From the NCBI RefSeq assembly GCF_000429825.1, contig NZ_AUCP01000043.1:1-55358 (forward strand): a stretch of DNA of 55,358 nt, given 5' to 3'. Positions 17,414 through 25,378 of this stretch are shown here, piece by piece (position 1 is the stretch's first letter; each line of letters begins with the position of its first letter). The translations under genes were made by a program, and so were the position numbers. This stretch comes from Cohnella thermotolerans DSM 17683 (GTDB taxonomy: Bacteria; Bacillota; Bacilli; Paenibacillales; Paenibacillaceae). The notes under the pieces were generated by a model. It was not told the origin of the DNA and ran no database searches. It worked only from the letters and a program-made list of their open reading frames with translations.

Positions 17414-18070
17414 ATGGAACGGATTTTAGTTGTGCTGCCGCATCCGGACGACGAGGCTTTCGGCTTGTCGGGCACGCTGGCGAGCCATATTCGCAACGGA
17501 GCGCATGTCACCTACGCCTGTCTCACCTTGGGCGAGATGGGGCGGAATATGGGCGTTCCGCCTTTCGCCAACCGGGTGACGCTTCCGGCCGTCCGCAAGC
17601 TGGAGCTTGAGCAATCGTGCCGGGCGATCGGCATCCAGGACTTAAGATTGCTAGGTTTTCACGATAAGACGATTGAATTCGAACAGCAGGAGCTGCTGGA
17701 CGAGAAGATCGGCGCTCTGCTTCAAGAGCTTCGCCCTTCGCTGGTCTATACCTTCTATCCGGGCTACAGCGTGCATCCGGATCATGACGCGTGCGGAGCC
17801 GCCGTCGTTCGAACGGTGGGAAGGCTGCCCCGCAGCGAGAGACCTCCCGTTCATTGCATGGCCTTCTCCAAAAATCTGGAGCAAGGTATCGGACAACCTA
17901 CGGTCATCCATGATGTCCGGGCGTTTGTGAAGCAGAAAATCGCGTCCATTCAAGCGCATCGATCCCAATTCCAGGTCCCCGAGCTGCAAGGAAGCCATAA
18001 GCCGTCGGACAAGGAATTGGCCGACCGGTTCGGGACCGAACGCTTCTGGGTTTACCCCTTCGTGGATTGA
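17414..18070 (+). CDS. bshB2: Bacillithiol biosynthesis deacetylase BshB2
   Basis: The 218-residue zinc-dependent LmbE/PIG-L deacetylase makes GlcN-malate from GlcNAc-malate, the second step of bacillithiol synthesis, and the family also includes bacillithiol-conjugate amidases. The zinc and catalytic motif HPDDE is at residues 10-14, and the third ligand motif YPGYSVHPDHDACG lies near residue 115. BshB2 rather than BshB1 is chosen because of the neighbouring yojF and the GEMGRNMGVPPFANR pattern. AGGAGGAG precedes the start. A terminator follows at 18122. Confidence 0.9.
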   Translation: MERILVVLPHPDDEAFGLSGTLASHIRNGAHVTYACLTLGEMGRNMGVPPFANRVTLPAVRKLELEQSCRAIGIQDLRLLGFHDKTIEFEQQELLDEKIGALLQELRPSLVYTFYPGYSVHPDHDACGAAVVRTVGRLPRSERPPVHCMAFSKNLEQGIGQPTVIHDVRAFVKQKIASIQAHRSQFQVPELQGSHKPSDKELADRFGTERFWVYPFVD

Positions 18071-18121
18071 AGGCAAAGGAACAAGCGACACGGGACTCCT
18101 AAAAATATCGAGCCAAAGAGA

Positions 18122-18162
18122 GCCGTCTGCACGGGCCGCGAGGTCGGGCAGACGGCTTGTTT
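18122..18162 (+). terminator. Rho-independent terminator after bshB2
   Basis: GCCGTCTGC (18122-18130) and GCAGACGGC (18148-18156) form a perfect 9-bp stem, followed by TTGTTTG. It ends the yojF-bshB2 transcript. Confidence 0.8.
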
Positions 18163-18236
18163 GCGTCGGCGGGATGGACGCGTGGGCGACGGGGCTGCCG
18201 AACGAACGGCATGCCGACGATGAGCGCTTGAAACGC

Positions 18237-18317
18237 AAAAAACCTCCTTCCCAATGCCCGAACAGCCCGGCGAGCGTCCTTGCTTCAACCGGGCGGAACG
18301 GGGAACATCGGGAGGTT
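18237..18317 (-). terminator. Probable terminator of the minus-strand TIM-barrel gene
   Basis: On the minus strand AACCTCC near 18317 pairs with GGAGGTT ending at 18241 and is followed by a run of T. The loop is long and partly paired inside (CCGGGC/GCCCGG type helices). The position, 5 bases beyond the gene's stop, fits. Confidence 0.5.
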
Positions 18318-18321
18318 GCCG

Positions 18322-19152
18322 TCAAAGCGAAATGTTCAGCTCGGCGGCGGTTCTCCGGATGTAATCCGCGGCTTGACGGTATTCCTCGTTAGTGGACAAG
18401 TGCTCGATGATGAGCGCGGTGTCCGGATGCAGCTTGTTCAGTTCCGTGAGGAACGTCCGGTAATCCAGAATGCCTTGGCCGGGGACGACCTCGTCGAGGT
18501 GAACGGTCAACTTGCCCCGCAGCGCGATGTCTTTGGCATGGCAGTTGCGGATATGAGGCCCGAGCTTCTTGAAGAAGTCGCGGATCATCTCGCCGGTGCG
18601 GTAATAAACGCGCGGACTGCTGACGATGTTCACCGGGTCGAAATGCACGCCGAAGCCCGGGCGGTCGATGGCTCGGATCAACTCGAGATAGGAATCGGCG
18701 GAATCCGGGAAAATCCACGGCATCATCTCTAGCGCGAAGACGGTGCGTTCCGGCTTCACGGCGTCAATGATGGCGCGCGTCGTCTCGACGATCAACTCGA
18801 ATGTGTCGTCGCTGAAGTTGTCCGGGTCCGGCCCGTCCCACTGCTCGCCGCGCGAGCCGGCGATGTTGACGCAGCAGCCGGCGCCGAGGCGTTCGGCCAG
18901 CTCCAGCCGCCGGATGCAATATGCGATCGCTTTGCGCCTTACGTCTTCGTCCCGGCTGATCGGATTGCTCCAGGCTCCGACTTCGGCAATGAGAATGTCA
19001 TGCCGGCGGGCGGCTTTCGCATAAGCTTCCGCTTCGGCGACATCGTCCCCTCCGACCGGACAAGGCGCCGCGCGAAAGCCCGCCTGCCGCATCGCTTCCG
19101 CCCAACAGTCCGGATTCATCTGATCCACAAAAACTTGCCCGCCAAGTCTCAT
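18322..19152 (-). CDS. Sugar phosphate isomerase/epimerase-like TIM-barrel protein
   Basis: A 276-residue xylose-isomerase-like TIM barrel (AP_endonuc_2 superfamily). Probable metal ligands are the acidic residues in ALEMMPW, HFDPVN and IIEHLS plus the histidine in NCHAKD, the usual order for sugar isomerases, epimerases and IolE/IolH-type dehydratases. The substrate is unknown. The ATG at 19152 is preferred over one at 19218, because the longer frame runs across the operator at 19199-19214 and adds a non-conserved leader. It is divergent from the glycerophosphodiesterase gene. Confidence 0.85.
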   Translation of the reverse strand: MRLGGQVFVDQMNPDCWAEAMRQAGFRAAPCPVGGDDVAEAEAYAKAARRHDILIAEVGAWSNPISRDEDVRRKAIAYCIRRLELAERLGAGCCVNIAGSRGEQWDGPDPDNFSDDTFELIVETTRAIIDAVKPERTVFALEMMPWIFPDSADSYLELIRAIDRPGFGVHFDPVNIVSSPRVYYRTGEMIRDFFKKLGPHIRNCHAKDIALRGKLTVHLDEVVPGQGILDYRTFLTELNKLHPDTALIIEHLSTNEEYRQAADYIRRTAAELNISL

Positions 19153-19198
19153 CCTTTTATCCCCATCCTTTGCAGTATGGAATGCGCTCAGTATAAAT

Positions 19199-19214
19199 GT
19201 AAACGCGTGTTTAC
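19199..19214. promoter_or_regulatory. Candidate LacI/CcpA-family operator
   Basis: GTAAACGCGTGTTTAC is nearly a perfect palindrome with a central CG, the form bound by LacI-family repressors (and a partial cre). It lies 47 bases upstream of the minus-strand TIM-barrel gene and 130 bases before the divergent gene. No LacI-family regulator is encoded nearby. Confidence 0.5.
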
Positions 19215-19345
19215 GCAAGAGTTCCGTTTGTTTCTTCTCTTCGGCGGCTCGGAAGTTTTTCCGGGCTTTTACATTCTGCTAACGGTTTCGAAGTATAATG
19301 GAATTGAAATTTCTTACATTTCCATTGCCATTGGAGGTTTGCCCT

Positions 19346-20080
19346 TTGAGTGCCGTTCTGAATATCGCCCATCGGGGCGCATCCGCTTATTGCCCGGAAA
19401 ATACGCTCGCCGCCTTCCGGCGCAGCATCGAACTCGGCGCCACGGCCATCGAGACCGACGTTCAGATGACGTTGGACGGGCAGCTTGTGCTGATTCACGA
19501 CGAAGAGTTGCTCCGGACGACCGGTTGCTCCAAGCTGGTGGCCGAGACGACGATGCAAGAGCTGCGGCAATTGGACGCGGGCTCCTGGTTCGATCCGGCG
19601 TTCATGGACGAGCGGGTTCCCGCGCTTCACGAGCTGCTGGAACTGGTCAAGCCCACTTCGCTGCAGCTCAATCTGGAACTGAAGAACGGCGTCGTCCCGT
19701 ATCCTGGGCTGGAGGAAGCGGTGATTGAAGAGATTCGCCGCTTCGGCATGGCGGACCGCGTCATTATTTCCAGCTTCAATCATTATTCGCTCATGCAATG
19801 CAAGCGGCTGGCTCCCGAGATCCGAACCGGCATTTTGTATATGGAAGGGCTTTACGAGCCGTGGGAGTACGCCCGGCGCATCGGGGCGGACGCGCTTCAC
19901 GCGTATTATTACGCGGTGCTGCCGGAGTGGGTGGCGCAGGCGGCGGAGCGGGGCGTCGCTTACCATCCGTTCACCGTCAACGAACCGGAAGTGATGCGCA
20001 AGCTGCTGGACGCCGGGGTGGCGGGCATTATAACGGATTATCCGGACGTTCTGGCCGGGCTTCTTGCGGAGAAGAATTGA
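19346..20080 (+). CDS. Glycerophosphodiester phosphodiesterase (YqiK-like, cytosolic)
   Basis: A 244-residue GDPD that hydrolyses deacylated phospholipid headgroup diesters to glycerol-3-phosphate and an alcohol. The TIM-barrel motif NIAHRGASAYCPENTLAAF gives the catalytic His and Arg plus the Glu metal ligand, followed by AIETDVQMT and VLIHDE. The end reads GIITDYPDVL. No signal peptide is seen, and the length equals cytosolic YqiK-type enzymes. The start is taken as TTG at 19346, with GGAGG 8 bases before it. An upstream in-frame ATG at 19298 has no ribosome site and adds a leader absent from the family. Confidence 0.88.
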   Translation: MSAVLNIAHRGASAYCPENTLAAFRRSIELGATAIETDVQMTLDGQLVLIHDEELLRTTGCSKLVAETTMQELRQLDAGSWFDPAFMDERVPALHELLELVKPTSLQLNLELKNGVVPYPGLEEAVIEEIRRFGMADRVIISSFNHYSLMQCKRLAPEIRTGILYMEGLYEPWEYARRIGADALHAYYYAVLPEWVAQAAERGVAYHPFTVNEPEVMRKLLDAGVAGIITDYPDVLAGLLAEKN

Positions 20081-20103
20081 ATTGCACGATCGAGGCAGCG
20101 GCG

Positions 20104-20138
20104 GAAAAAAACGGGAAGCCCGAAACCGGGCATCCCGT
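20104..20138 (-). terminator. Terminator of the decayed siderophore-binding gene
   Basis: On the minus strand ACGGG(AT)GCCCG and CGGGC(TT)CCCGT pair around a short loop at 20111-20138 and are followed by seven T. It is a well-formed terminator that has outlived its gene. Confidence 0.75.
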
Positions 20139-20152
20139 CCGCAATCCCGCAG

Positions 20153-20525
20153 TTATTCGGAGAAGAGCTTCTTCGCATCGTCAAGCGCCATGTCCAGGCC
20201 GATCGCGGAATAGTCCAACCAACGGCCGGCTTCAGCCCGAGATCGTCGAACAGAATCGGGCCGAGCGGACGCTTCATGCCCATGACTCTCAGCTTCTTGG
20301 CCGTCGTACGGATCGCCATTGCTTCGGCGTTCTCCCCGAGCACCGACTTGATCGGCTTGCCGACCTTCGAAGCCTCTCGTCGTAGCTTCGGACGGCGCGT
20401 ACACCATCCGGCTGAAGACGCGGCCGACATTTCTCGCCCCGTAAATTTTTCGTTTGTCCCCTCTTACTACACACAGAGTGACCGTTCCTTGACCCGCCGC
20501 CTCCCGCATTTTGCTGTTCAGCCAT
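20153..20525 (-). pseudogene. Frameshifted remnant of an iron-siderophore binding protein
   Basis: Three minus-strand frames each carry part of one protein. One reads VTLCVVRGDKRKIYGARNVG, another GENAEAMAIRTTAKKLRVMG followed by MKRPLGPILFDDLGLKPAVG, and the last LDYSAIGLDMALDDAKKLFS before the stop. The segment MxRPLGPILxDDLGLKP is typical of the second lobe of Peripla_BP_2 siderophore-binding proteins, or of the C-terminal lobe of Btr-type AraC regulators that contain one. At least two frameshifts and the missing N-terminal half make it non-functional. Its terminator persists downstream. Confidence 0.75.
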
Positions 20526-20547
20526 AACGACGAAGGGGGTGCTTCGC

Positions 20548-20729
20548 TAACGAATCGTATTGTTCTTAAAAGCGTGTAAACGGACTCTTGGCCGATCTAA
20601 CGAATCCCAGCGGCGTTATGGAGGGGAAAATCAGCGGAAAAGCCGCCGATTGCCGGGAATAGCGTTGCTGAGGTTCGTTACCATTTCAAAACACGTGATT
20701 CGGAGCCAATAGCGTTGACTGGGTTCGTA
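20548..20729. repeat. Four-word palindromic intergenic element, copy B
   Basis: Forward words start at 20548 and 20598, and reverse words end at 20680 and 20729, giving the same nested architecture as copies A and C. This is the most diverged copy: the first word decays after TAACGAATC and the last lacks one T. The second forward and third words remain close to consensus. It fills the gap between the decayed siderophore gene and the GH43 promoter. Confidence 0.8.
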
Positions 20730-20820
20730 CGCGGCATGTCCGATTACGTCGGCTGACGCCGGAAGCCGTATGGGCAACCTTTATAATTCATAATTATATA
20801 AATTAATTAATAAAAACAAA

Positions 20821-20849
20821 TTGACAATAAACCCGCCTGTTTGTAATAT
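20821..20849 (+). promoter_or_regulatory. SigA promoter of the GH43 gene
   Basis: TTGACA (20821-20826), a 17-base spacer and TAATAT (20844-20849) form a near-consensus housekeeping promoter. The 40 bases upstream are almost pure A and T, like an UP element. It lies about 70 bases before the GH43 start. Confidence 0.8.
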
Positions 20850-20917
20850 TTATATCGAAGTGAATAATTAAACAAATACATAAACTATTCTGGCTTGAAC
20901 AGACAGGAGAAATCAAC

Positions 20918-21904
20918 ATGAAGAATGAACCCGCAGCAGGAAGTCAGCCCCCGTTGGTTAATCCGATCGTCCTCCAGCGGGCGGATCCATGGGTTTATCG
21001 GCATACCGACGGGTACTATTACTTTTCGGCTTCCGTACCCGAGTATGACCGGATTGAAATTCGCAGAGCGAGAACGATTCAGGAGCTTGGGAAGGCGGAG
21101 CCGGTCGTCGTCTGGCGGAAGTACAGCGAAGGGATGATGAGCGCGAACATTTGGGCGCCGGAAATTCACTTCATCGACGGCAAGTGGTACATCTATTTTG
21201 CCGCGGCCCGAACGACGGAGACGGTGGAAGGGCTGTTCGACCACCGCATGTTCGTCCTGGAGAACGAGTCGGCCGATCCGTTCCAGGGCAAATGGGTAGA
21301 GAAGGGCCAAATCAAGACGAAATGGGAGTCCTTCGCCCTCGACGCCACTACTTTCGAGCATAATGGTAAGCGCTATCTTGTCTGGGCGCAGAAGGACCCG
21401 TCGATCGTCGGCAATTCCAACCTTTATATTTCCGCCATGCGGAACCCCTGGACGCTGGAAGGCGAGCAAGTCATGATTGCGCAGCCGACGTATGAATGGG
21501 AGAAAATCGGGTTTCTCGTCAATGAAGGGCCGGCTGTGCTGAAGCGGAACGGGAAAATTTTTATCGGGTATTCGGCCAGCGCCACCGACTCGAACTACTG
21601 CATGGGGCTTCTTGTCGCATCCGATACGAGCGATCTTCTGCAGCCCGAGAGCTGGACGAAGCTGCCGGAGCCCGTCTTCCGCACGTGCGAAGAGACGAGG
21701 CAATACGGACCCGGACATAACAGCTTCACGGTCTCGCCGGACGGCAGCCAAGATATTATCGTCTACCATGCGAGGAATTACAAAGAGATCGAGGGCGATC
21801 CGCTGTACGATCCCAACCGCCACACCCGAGCTCAAATTTTCGGCTGGACAAGCGACGGCATGCCGGATTTCGGCATTCCGGCAGCGGATGGAACGAACGC
21901 CTAA
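20918..21904 (+). CDS. GH43 glycoside hydrolase (arabinosidase/xylosidase-like)
   Basis: A 328-residue five-bladed beta-propeller enzyme of family 43. The three catalytic carboxylates expected in GH43 can be placed: Asp23 in QRADPWVYRH (base), Asp142 in FALDATTF (pKa modulator) and Glu203 in VNEGPAVL (acid). No signal peptide is present, so it acts inside the cell on imported oligosaccharides. GH43 covers alpha-L-arabinofuranosidases, beta-xylosidases and others; the VNPIVLQRADP and NIWAPEIHFIDGKWY patterns lean toward arabinofuranosidase, but that is a guess. It precedes a CUT1 transporter that has its own promoter. AGGAGA precedes the ATG. Confidence 0.9.
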   Translation: MKNEPAAGSQPPLVNPIVLQRADPWVYRHTDGYYYFSASVPEYDRIEIRRARTIQELGKAEPVVVWRKYSEGMMSANIWAPEIHFIDGKWYIYFAAARTTETVEGLFDHRMFVLENESADPFQGKWVEKGQIKTKWESFALDATTFEHNGKRYLVWAQKDPSIVGNSNLYISAMRNPWTLEGEQVMIAQPTYEWEKIGFLVNEGPAVLKRNGKIFIGYSASATDSNYCMGLLVASDTSDLLQPESWTKLPEPVFRTCEETRQYGPGHNSFTVSPDGSQDIIVYHARNYKEIEGDPLYDPNRHTRAQIFGWTSDGMPDFGIPAADGTNA

Positions 21905-21936
21905 GGACAAAAAAGGGCGAACGAGTCGAAAAGGGA

Positions 21937-21965
21937 TTGACAGATGAAAGCGCTATGATTTATGA
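21937..21965 (+). promoter_or_regulatory. SigA promoter overlapped by a cre site
   Basis: TTGACA (21937-21942), 17 bases and TTATGA (21960-21965) form a promoter. TGAAAGCGCTATGA (21945-21958) inside the spacer matches cre (TGAAAGCGCTTTCA) at 12 of 14 positions, so CcpA binding would block it. It serves the sugar-binding protein gene at 22112. Confidence 0.7.
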
Positions 21966-21975
21966 TGAATTTCGA

Positions 21976-22014
21976 AAAACATTAATAATTTAATATAATT
22001 ATTATTAATGTTTT
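21976..22014 (+). promoter_or_regulatory. Perfect 14-bp AT-rich inverted repeat in the leader
   Basis: AAAACATTAATAAT and ATTATTAATGTTTT are exact complements separated by 11 bases, just downstream of the expected transcription start. It could be an operator for an unlinked repressor or a 5' hairpin that stabilises the mRNA. It also ends with TTTT, so weak early termination is possible. Confidence 0.55.
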
Positions 22015-22111
22015 CCCGCCCTTCTTGAAGCATGACGCAAGGAGGGCGGCTGGTATAACGTTGGAATGCAAGGCAGCCTATGGGGGAGAACAAAAACCAG
22101 GAGGAGAATGT

Positions 22112-23350
22112 ATGAAGAGAACGTTAAGCATTTCATTGATTTTGGCTCTCATGGTAACCGCTTTACTGACCGGCTGCAGCAGCGGATCGAGCAAGACGAT
22201 CACGTTCTGGACTCCGCTCACCGGAGATGACGGCGCTTACATGGACCAGTTGGTTAAAGATTACAACGCGACCAATCCGGAATATAAAGTGAAGCATATC
22301 GTGACTTCGGATATGTATACGAAAATCTCGACCGTCATGAACACCGGCAAAGGCGTCCCCGATCTGGCCATCATCCATGCCGACCGCGTCCCGGGCTTTG
22401 TCAAGCAAGGGCTGCTGGAGCCGATGACGAACATTTTGGCCAGCCAGCCGGAAATCAAGCAAGAGAATTACTTGCCGCAGGCGTGGTCCACCGGCACGAT
22501 CGACGGAACGCAATATACGGTTCCGCTGGACATTCACAGCAATGTTATGTACTACAACAAGGATTTGCTCAAGAAATACAACGCCGAATCGTTCCTGGAC
22601 GATAACGTGGTGACGATTGACGAGATGCTCTCCTTGAAGGGCAAATTGGACGAAGGCGACTATGTCGTTAACGACGCTCTGATCGGCTGGGTGATGCTGG
22701 CGGAGCTTCAAAACGAAGGCGGAGACGTCGAGAAGGACGGCAAGCCGACGGTCGATACGCCGGAGATGAAGAAAGCGTACGAAGAAGTGAAGAAAATCGC
22801 CGACGCCGGCTTGATGACGCCGTTCGGCGAAGACGGATACCTGATGTTCCAGGGCGGCCACGTTCTGTTCTCGACCGACGGCACCTGGAGCTCCACGGCG
22901 CATGCCAAGGTACAAGGCTTGAACTTCGGCGTCACCAACGTCTATTCGACCACCGCCGACAAATTCACGAACCGGGCTTCTTCCCACTTGTTCGCCATGC
23001 TGAAGAACGATAAACGGACGGACGAGAAGGAGCAGGGCATCGGCAAGTTCCTGGAATTCATCCGCGAGAACTCGATCGAATGGGCCAAAGCGGGGCAGAT
23101 CGTGGCCAGCAACAAAGTCAATCAAAGCCCGGAATTCAAAAACTATATGCAGTCGTTCTTCACGTCGAACGAACAAGAGATTCAATCCCTGCACATTTAT
23201 ACCTATGAATATTACCCGTACGTAGCGGAAGCGGTGGACAAGTACTCCGCCGACATCATTCGCGGGAACGTCGATCTGGATGAGACCTTGAAGACGATGC
23301 AGAAATATGTCGAAGATAAAATCGCCGAAGCGGGCAAAGGGACGAAATAA
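22112..23350 (+). CDS. CUT1 ABC transporter sugar-binding lipoprotein
   Basis: A 412-residue extracellular solute-binding protein (family 1). The signal peptide ends in the lipobox TALLTGC with the Cys near residue 20. The mature part begins SKTITFWTPLTGDDGAYMDQ and shows the family landmark YTVPLDIHSNVMYYNKDLL. Its gene order with the next two permeases matches AraNPQ-like arabino-oligosaccharide systems; with the GH43 gene upstream, arabinose- or xylose-containing oligomers are likely but unproven. The start at 22112 has AGGAGGAGA upstream; a longer frame from 22025 would spoil the signal peptide. Confidence 0.92.
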   Translation: MKRTLSISLILALMVTALLTGCSSGSSKTITFWTPLTGDDGAYMDQLVKDYNATNPEYKVKHIVTSDMYTKISTVMNTGKGVPDLAIIHADRVPGFVKQGLLEPMTNILASQPEIKQENYLPQAWSTGTIDGTQYTVPLDIHSNVMYYNKDLLKKYNAESFLDDNVVTIDEMLSLKGKLDEGDYVVNDALIGWVMLAELQNEGGDVEKDGKPTVDTPEMKKAYEEVKKIADAGLMTPFGEDGYLMFQGGHVLFSTDGTWSSTAHAKVQGLNFGVTNVYSTTADKFTNRASSHLFAMLKNDKRTDEKEQGIGKFLEFIRENSIEWAKAGQIVASNKVNQSPEFKNYMQSFFTSNEQEIQSLHIYTYEYYPYVAEAVDKYSADIIRGNVDLDETLKTMQKYVEDKIAEAGKGTK

Positions 23351-23370
23351 GCCGAAGCAGAATAGAGGGC

Positions 23371-23407
23371 CAAAAGTAATGTGTCATTTCATGGCACATT
23401 ACTTTTG
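23371..23407 (+). other. Strong stem between binding-protein and permease genes
   Basis: CAAAAGTAATGTG pairs perfectly with CACATTACTTTTG, and three further inner pairs (one G-T) leave a 5-base TTTCA loop, a 16-bp stem in all. No T tract follows. Such stems usually protect the upstream binding-protein mRNA from 3' decay and allow higher levels of binding protein than permease. Confidence 0.75.
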
Positions 23408-23428
23408 CCAAAAGGAGAAACGAAGGCT

Positions 23429-24304
23429 ATGAACAAGAAAGTTTTCACCCTCTATTTGTTTGTCGGTCCCCATCTGATTTTATTTGCCGTCTTCATTTTT
23501 TTGCCGACGATATTCGGGATATACGCTTCGTTCACGCATTGGAATCTGATGAACAATCCGGTCTGGGCCGGCCTGGACAACTATAAAACGATCCTGTTCG
23601 ACAGCGGGTCCACCTTCCATACTCAATTTCTGAACGGTCTGAAGAACACGTTCATTTTCGTCGTGCTCAGCGTTCCTTTATTAATTGTCATTCCGTTGCT
23701 CATCGCCGTTGCGCTGGAGCATAAGAAAGTGAAATTCAAAGGCGTCATCCAATCGATCCTTTATATTCCGGGATTAATATCCGTATCCGCGGCGGCGCTC
23801 ATCTGGCTGCTGATCTTTAACAAGCAATTGGGCATTACGGGCAACGTGTTCGGGTCGACCGTCGCTTGGCCGGCCAATCAGCCGTACGCCTGGATCATCA
23901 TTCTAGTCCTCTCGGTATGGGGAGGCGTCGGCGGCAATATGATCATCTACCGCGCTTCGATTAACGGCGTCGCGCAGGATTTGTACGAAGCTGCGGCCAT
24001 CGACGGCGCGGGTCCGTTGCGGAAATTTATCAGCGTGACGCTGCCGTCCATTCGTTTTCCGCTAATCTATACGTTTGTCATGACAACCGCCGCTTCCTTC
24101 AACGTCTTCGCGCAGCCGCTCATGATGACCAAGGGCGGTCCTCGCCAAAGCACGCAAGTGTTGATGATGGACATTCGCCAATTGGCCTTCGGCAGCGGGG
24201 AATCGATTGCCGGAATGGCGTCGGCGATGGCGGTATTGCTGGGCTTGGTCATTTTGGTCATCTCGGCGCTGCAATATTACGTCATGAACCGGAATGCTTC
24301 TTAA
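23429..24304 (+). CDS. CUT1 ABC transporter permease (AraP/MalF type)
   Basis: A 291-residue permease with six membrane segments, the first near residues 9-32 (FVGPHLILFAVFIFLPTIFG). The ATPase-docking EAA loop reads QDLYEAAAIDGAGPLRKFIS followed by VTLPSIRF. The start at 23429 follows AAAGGAGAAACGAAGG. It lies 21 bases after the stem at 23371-23407 and 27 bases before the second permease. Confidence 0.92.
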   Translation: MNKKVFTLYLFVGPHLILFAVFIFLPTIFGIYASFTHWNLMNNPVWAGLDNYKTILFDSGSTFHTQFLNGLKNTFIFVVLSVPLLIVIPLLIAVALEHKKVKFKGVIQSILYIPGLISVSAAALIWLLIFNKQLGITGNVFGSTVAWPANQPYAWIIILVLSVWGGVGGNMIIYRASINGVAQDLYEAAAIDGAGPLRKFISVTLPSIRFPLIYTFVMTTAASFNVFAQPLMMTKGGPRQSTQVLMMDIRQLAFGSGESIAGMASAMAVLLGLVILVISALQYYVMNRNAS

Positions 24305-24331
24305 TGGAAACGAAAGGGTAGGTGCGGCAGC

Positions 24332-25177
24332 ATGTTGAAAAGAATAAGCGTATCGCAATATTTGGCCTATCTGTTTTTGATCGCTCTCTGCATCGTTTGG
24401 GCCGTTCCGGTCCTGTTCGGCATTGCCACCTCGTTCCGCTCCGAGTCCGAAGTCGTCACTTCCGGTTTCCGGCTGTTGCCCGCCCAGTGGATCTTCGACA
24501 ACTACACGAACATTTTGCAGAATACGTCTACGGCGCCGATTTTGCGCTGGTTGGGGAACTCTTTGTTTATTGCCGTCACGCACACGTTTCTCGTCATTGT
24601 AGTCATCTCCATTACGGGATACGGCTATTCGCGCATGAACTTCAAAGGCAGGGACACTTTGTTTTTCACCTTGCTGGGCATTTCCTTTTTTCCGGGCGTC
24701 GTCAATCTCATTCCTTCTTATAAAATTATCGATGCGCTCGGCTGGGTGAACACCGCTTGGGCGATGATCATTCCCGGCTTGGCGGGAATGGGCAATATCT
24801 TCTTGGTCAGACAGTTTATGAAGGGGATTCCGAACGAGCTGGACGAATCGGCCCGCGTCGACGGCGCCGGCGACTTCCGAATCTACGCCTCGGTCATCCT
24901 GCCGCTCATTAAGCCCGTGCTCATTGTCTGCGGCCTGTTTTCGTTCGTCGGGTCGTGGAATGATTTCCTCTGGCCGGTTATCGTCTATACCGATGTCGAT
25001 AAAATGCCGGTTACCGCCGGGCTGCTTCTCTTGCAAGACATTTACGGCAACTACCGGATGATCGGGCAGCTCATGGGCTCGGCGATCCTGGCGATGATTC
25101 CGACGTTCCTCTTGTTCTTCTTCGCGCAGAAGCACTTCCTTCAATCCATCAACTTGAATTCGGGGATCAAGGGCTAA
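24332..25177 (+). CDS. CUT1 ABC transporter permease (AraQ/MalG type)
   Basis: A 281-residue permease with six membrane segments and an EAA loop NELDESARVDGAGDFRIYAS followed by VILPLIKP. It completes the transporter; no ATP-binding subunit is encoded, as is normal for CUT1 systems served by a shared MsmX-type ATPase. AGGGTAGG lies upstream of the ATG. A terminator follows 28 bases after the stop. Confidence 0.92.
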   Translation: MLKRISVSQYLAYLFLIALCIVWAVPVLFGIATSFRSESEVVTSGFRLLPAQWIFDNYTNILQNTSTAPILRWLGNSLFIAVTHTFLVIVVISITGYGYSRMNFKGRDTLFFTLLGISFFPGVVNLIPSYKIIDALGWVNTAWAMIIPGLAGMGNIFLVRQFMKGIPNELDESARVDGAGDFRIYASVILPLIKPVLIVCGLFSFVGSWNDFLWPVIVYTDVDKMPVTAGLLLLQDIYGNYRMIGQLMGSAILAMIPTFLLFFFAQKHFLQSINLNSGIKG

Positions 25178-25205
25178 GGTTCCGACCGAACGGTTTCGAC
25201 AAAAG

Positions 25206-25235
25206 GCTTTTTCCGTTTATGGAGAAGGCTTTTTC
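25206..25235 (+). terminator. Rho-independent terminator of the second sugar transporter
   Basis: GCTTTTTCC pairs with GGAGAAGGC (two G-T pairs) around GTTTAT and is followed by five T. It separates the transporter from the htpG promoter. Confidence 0.7.
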
Positions 25236-25260
25236 GTTGTGCCTGCCGGAATCCGGCATA

Positions 25261-25289
25261 TTGACATGGAAAATTGGAATGTGTTATAT
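25261..25289 (+). promoter_or_regulatory. SigA promoter of htpG
   Basis: TTGACA (25261-25266), a 17-base spacer and TTATAT (25284-25289). The expected start of transcription falls just before or within the CIRCE element. Confidence 0.85.
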
Positions 25290-25298
25290 AGAAAGTGA

Positions 25299-25325
25299 TT
25301 AGCACTCGATGAGGGAGAGTGCTAA
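25299..25325 (+). promoter_or_regulatory. CIRCE element (HrcA operator)
   Basis: TTAGCACTC, nine bases, GAGTGCTAA: both arms match the CIRCE consensus exactly. It lies 10 bases after the -10 box and about 54 bases before the htpG ATG, the usual place for HrcA repression of groE and dnaK operons. Confidence 0.97.
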
Positions 25326-25378
25326 AGTGTGCGAGCGTCCGATCGATAACCTACTTTCTTGAAAGAGGAGAACCTTTC

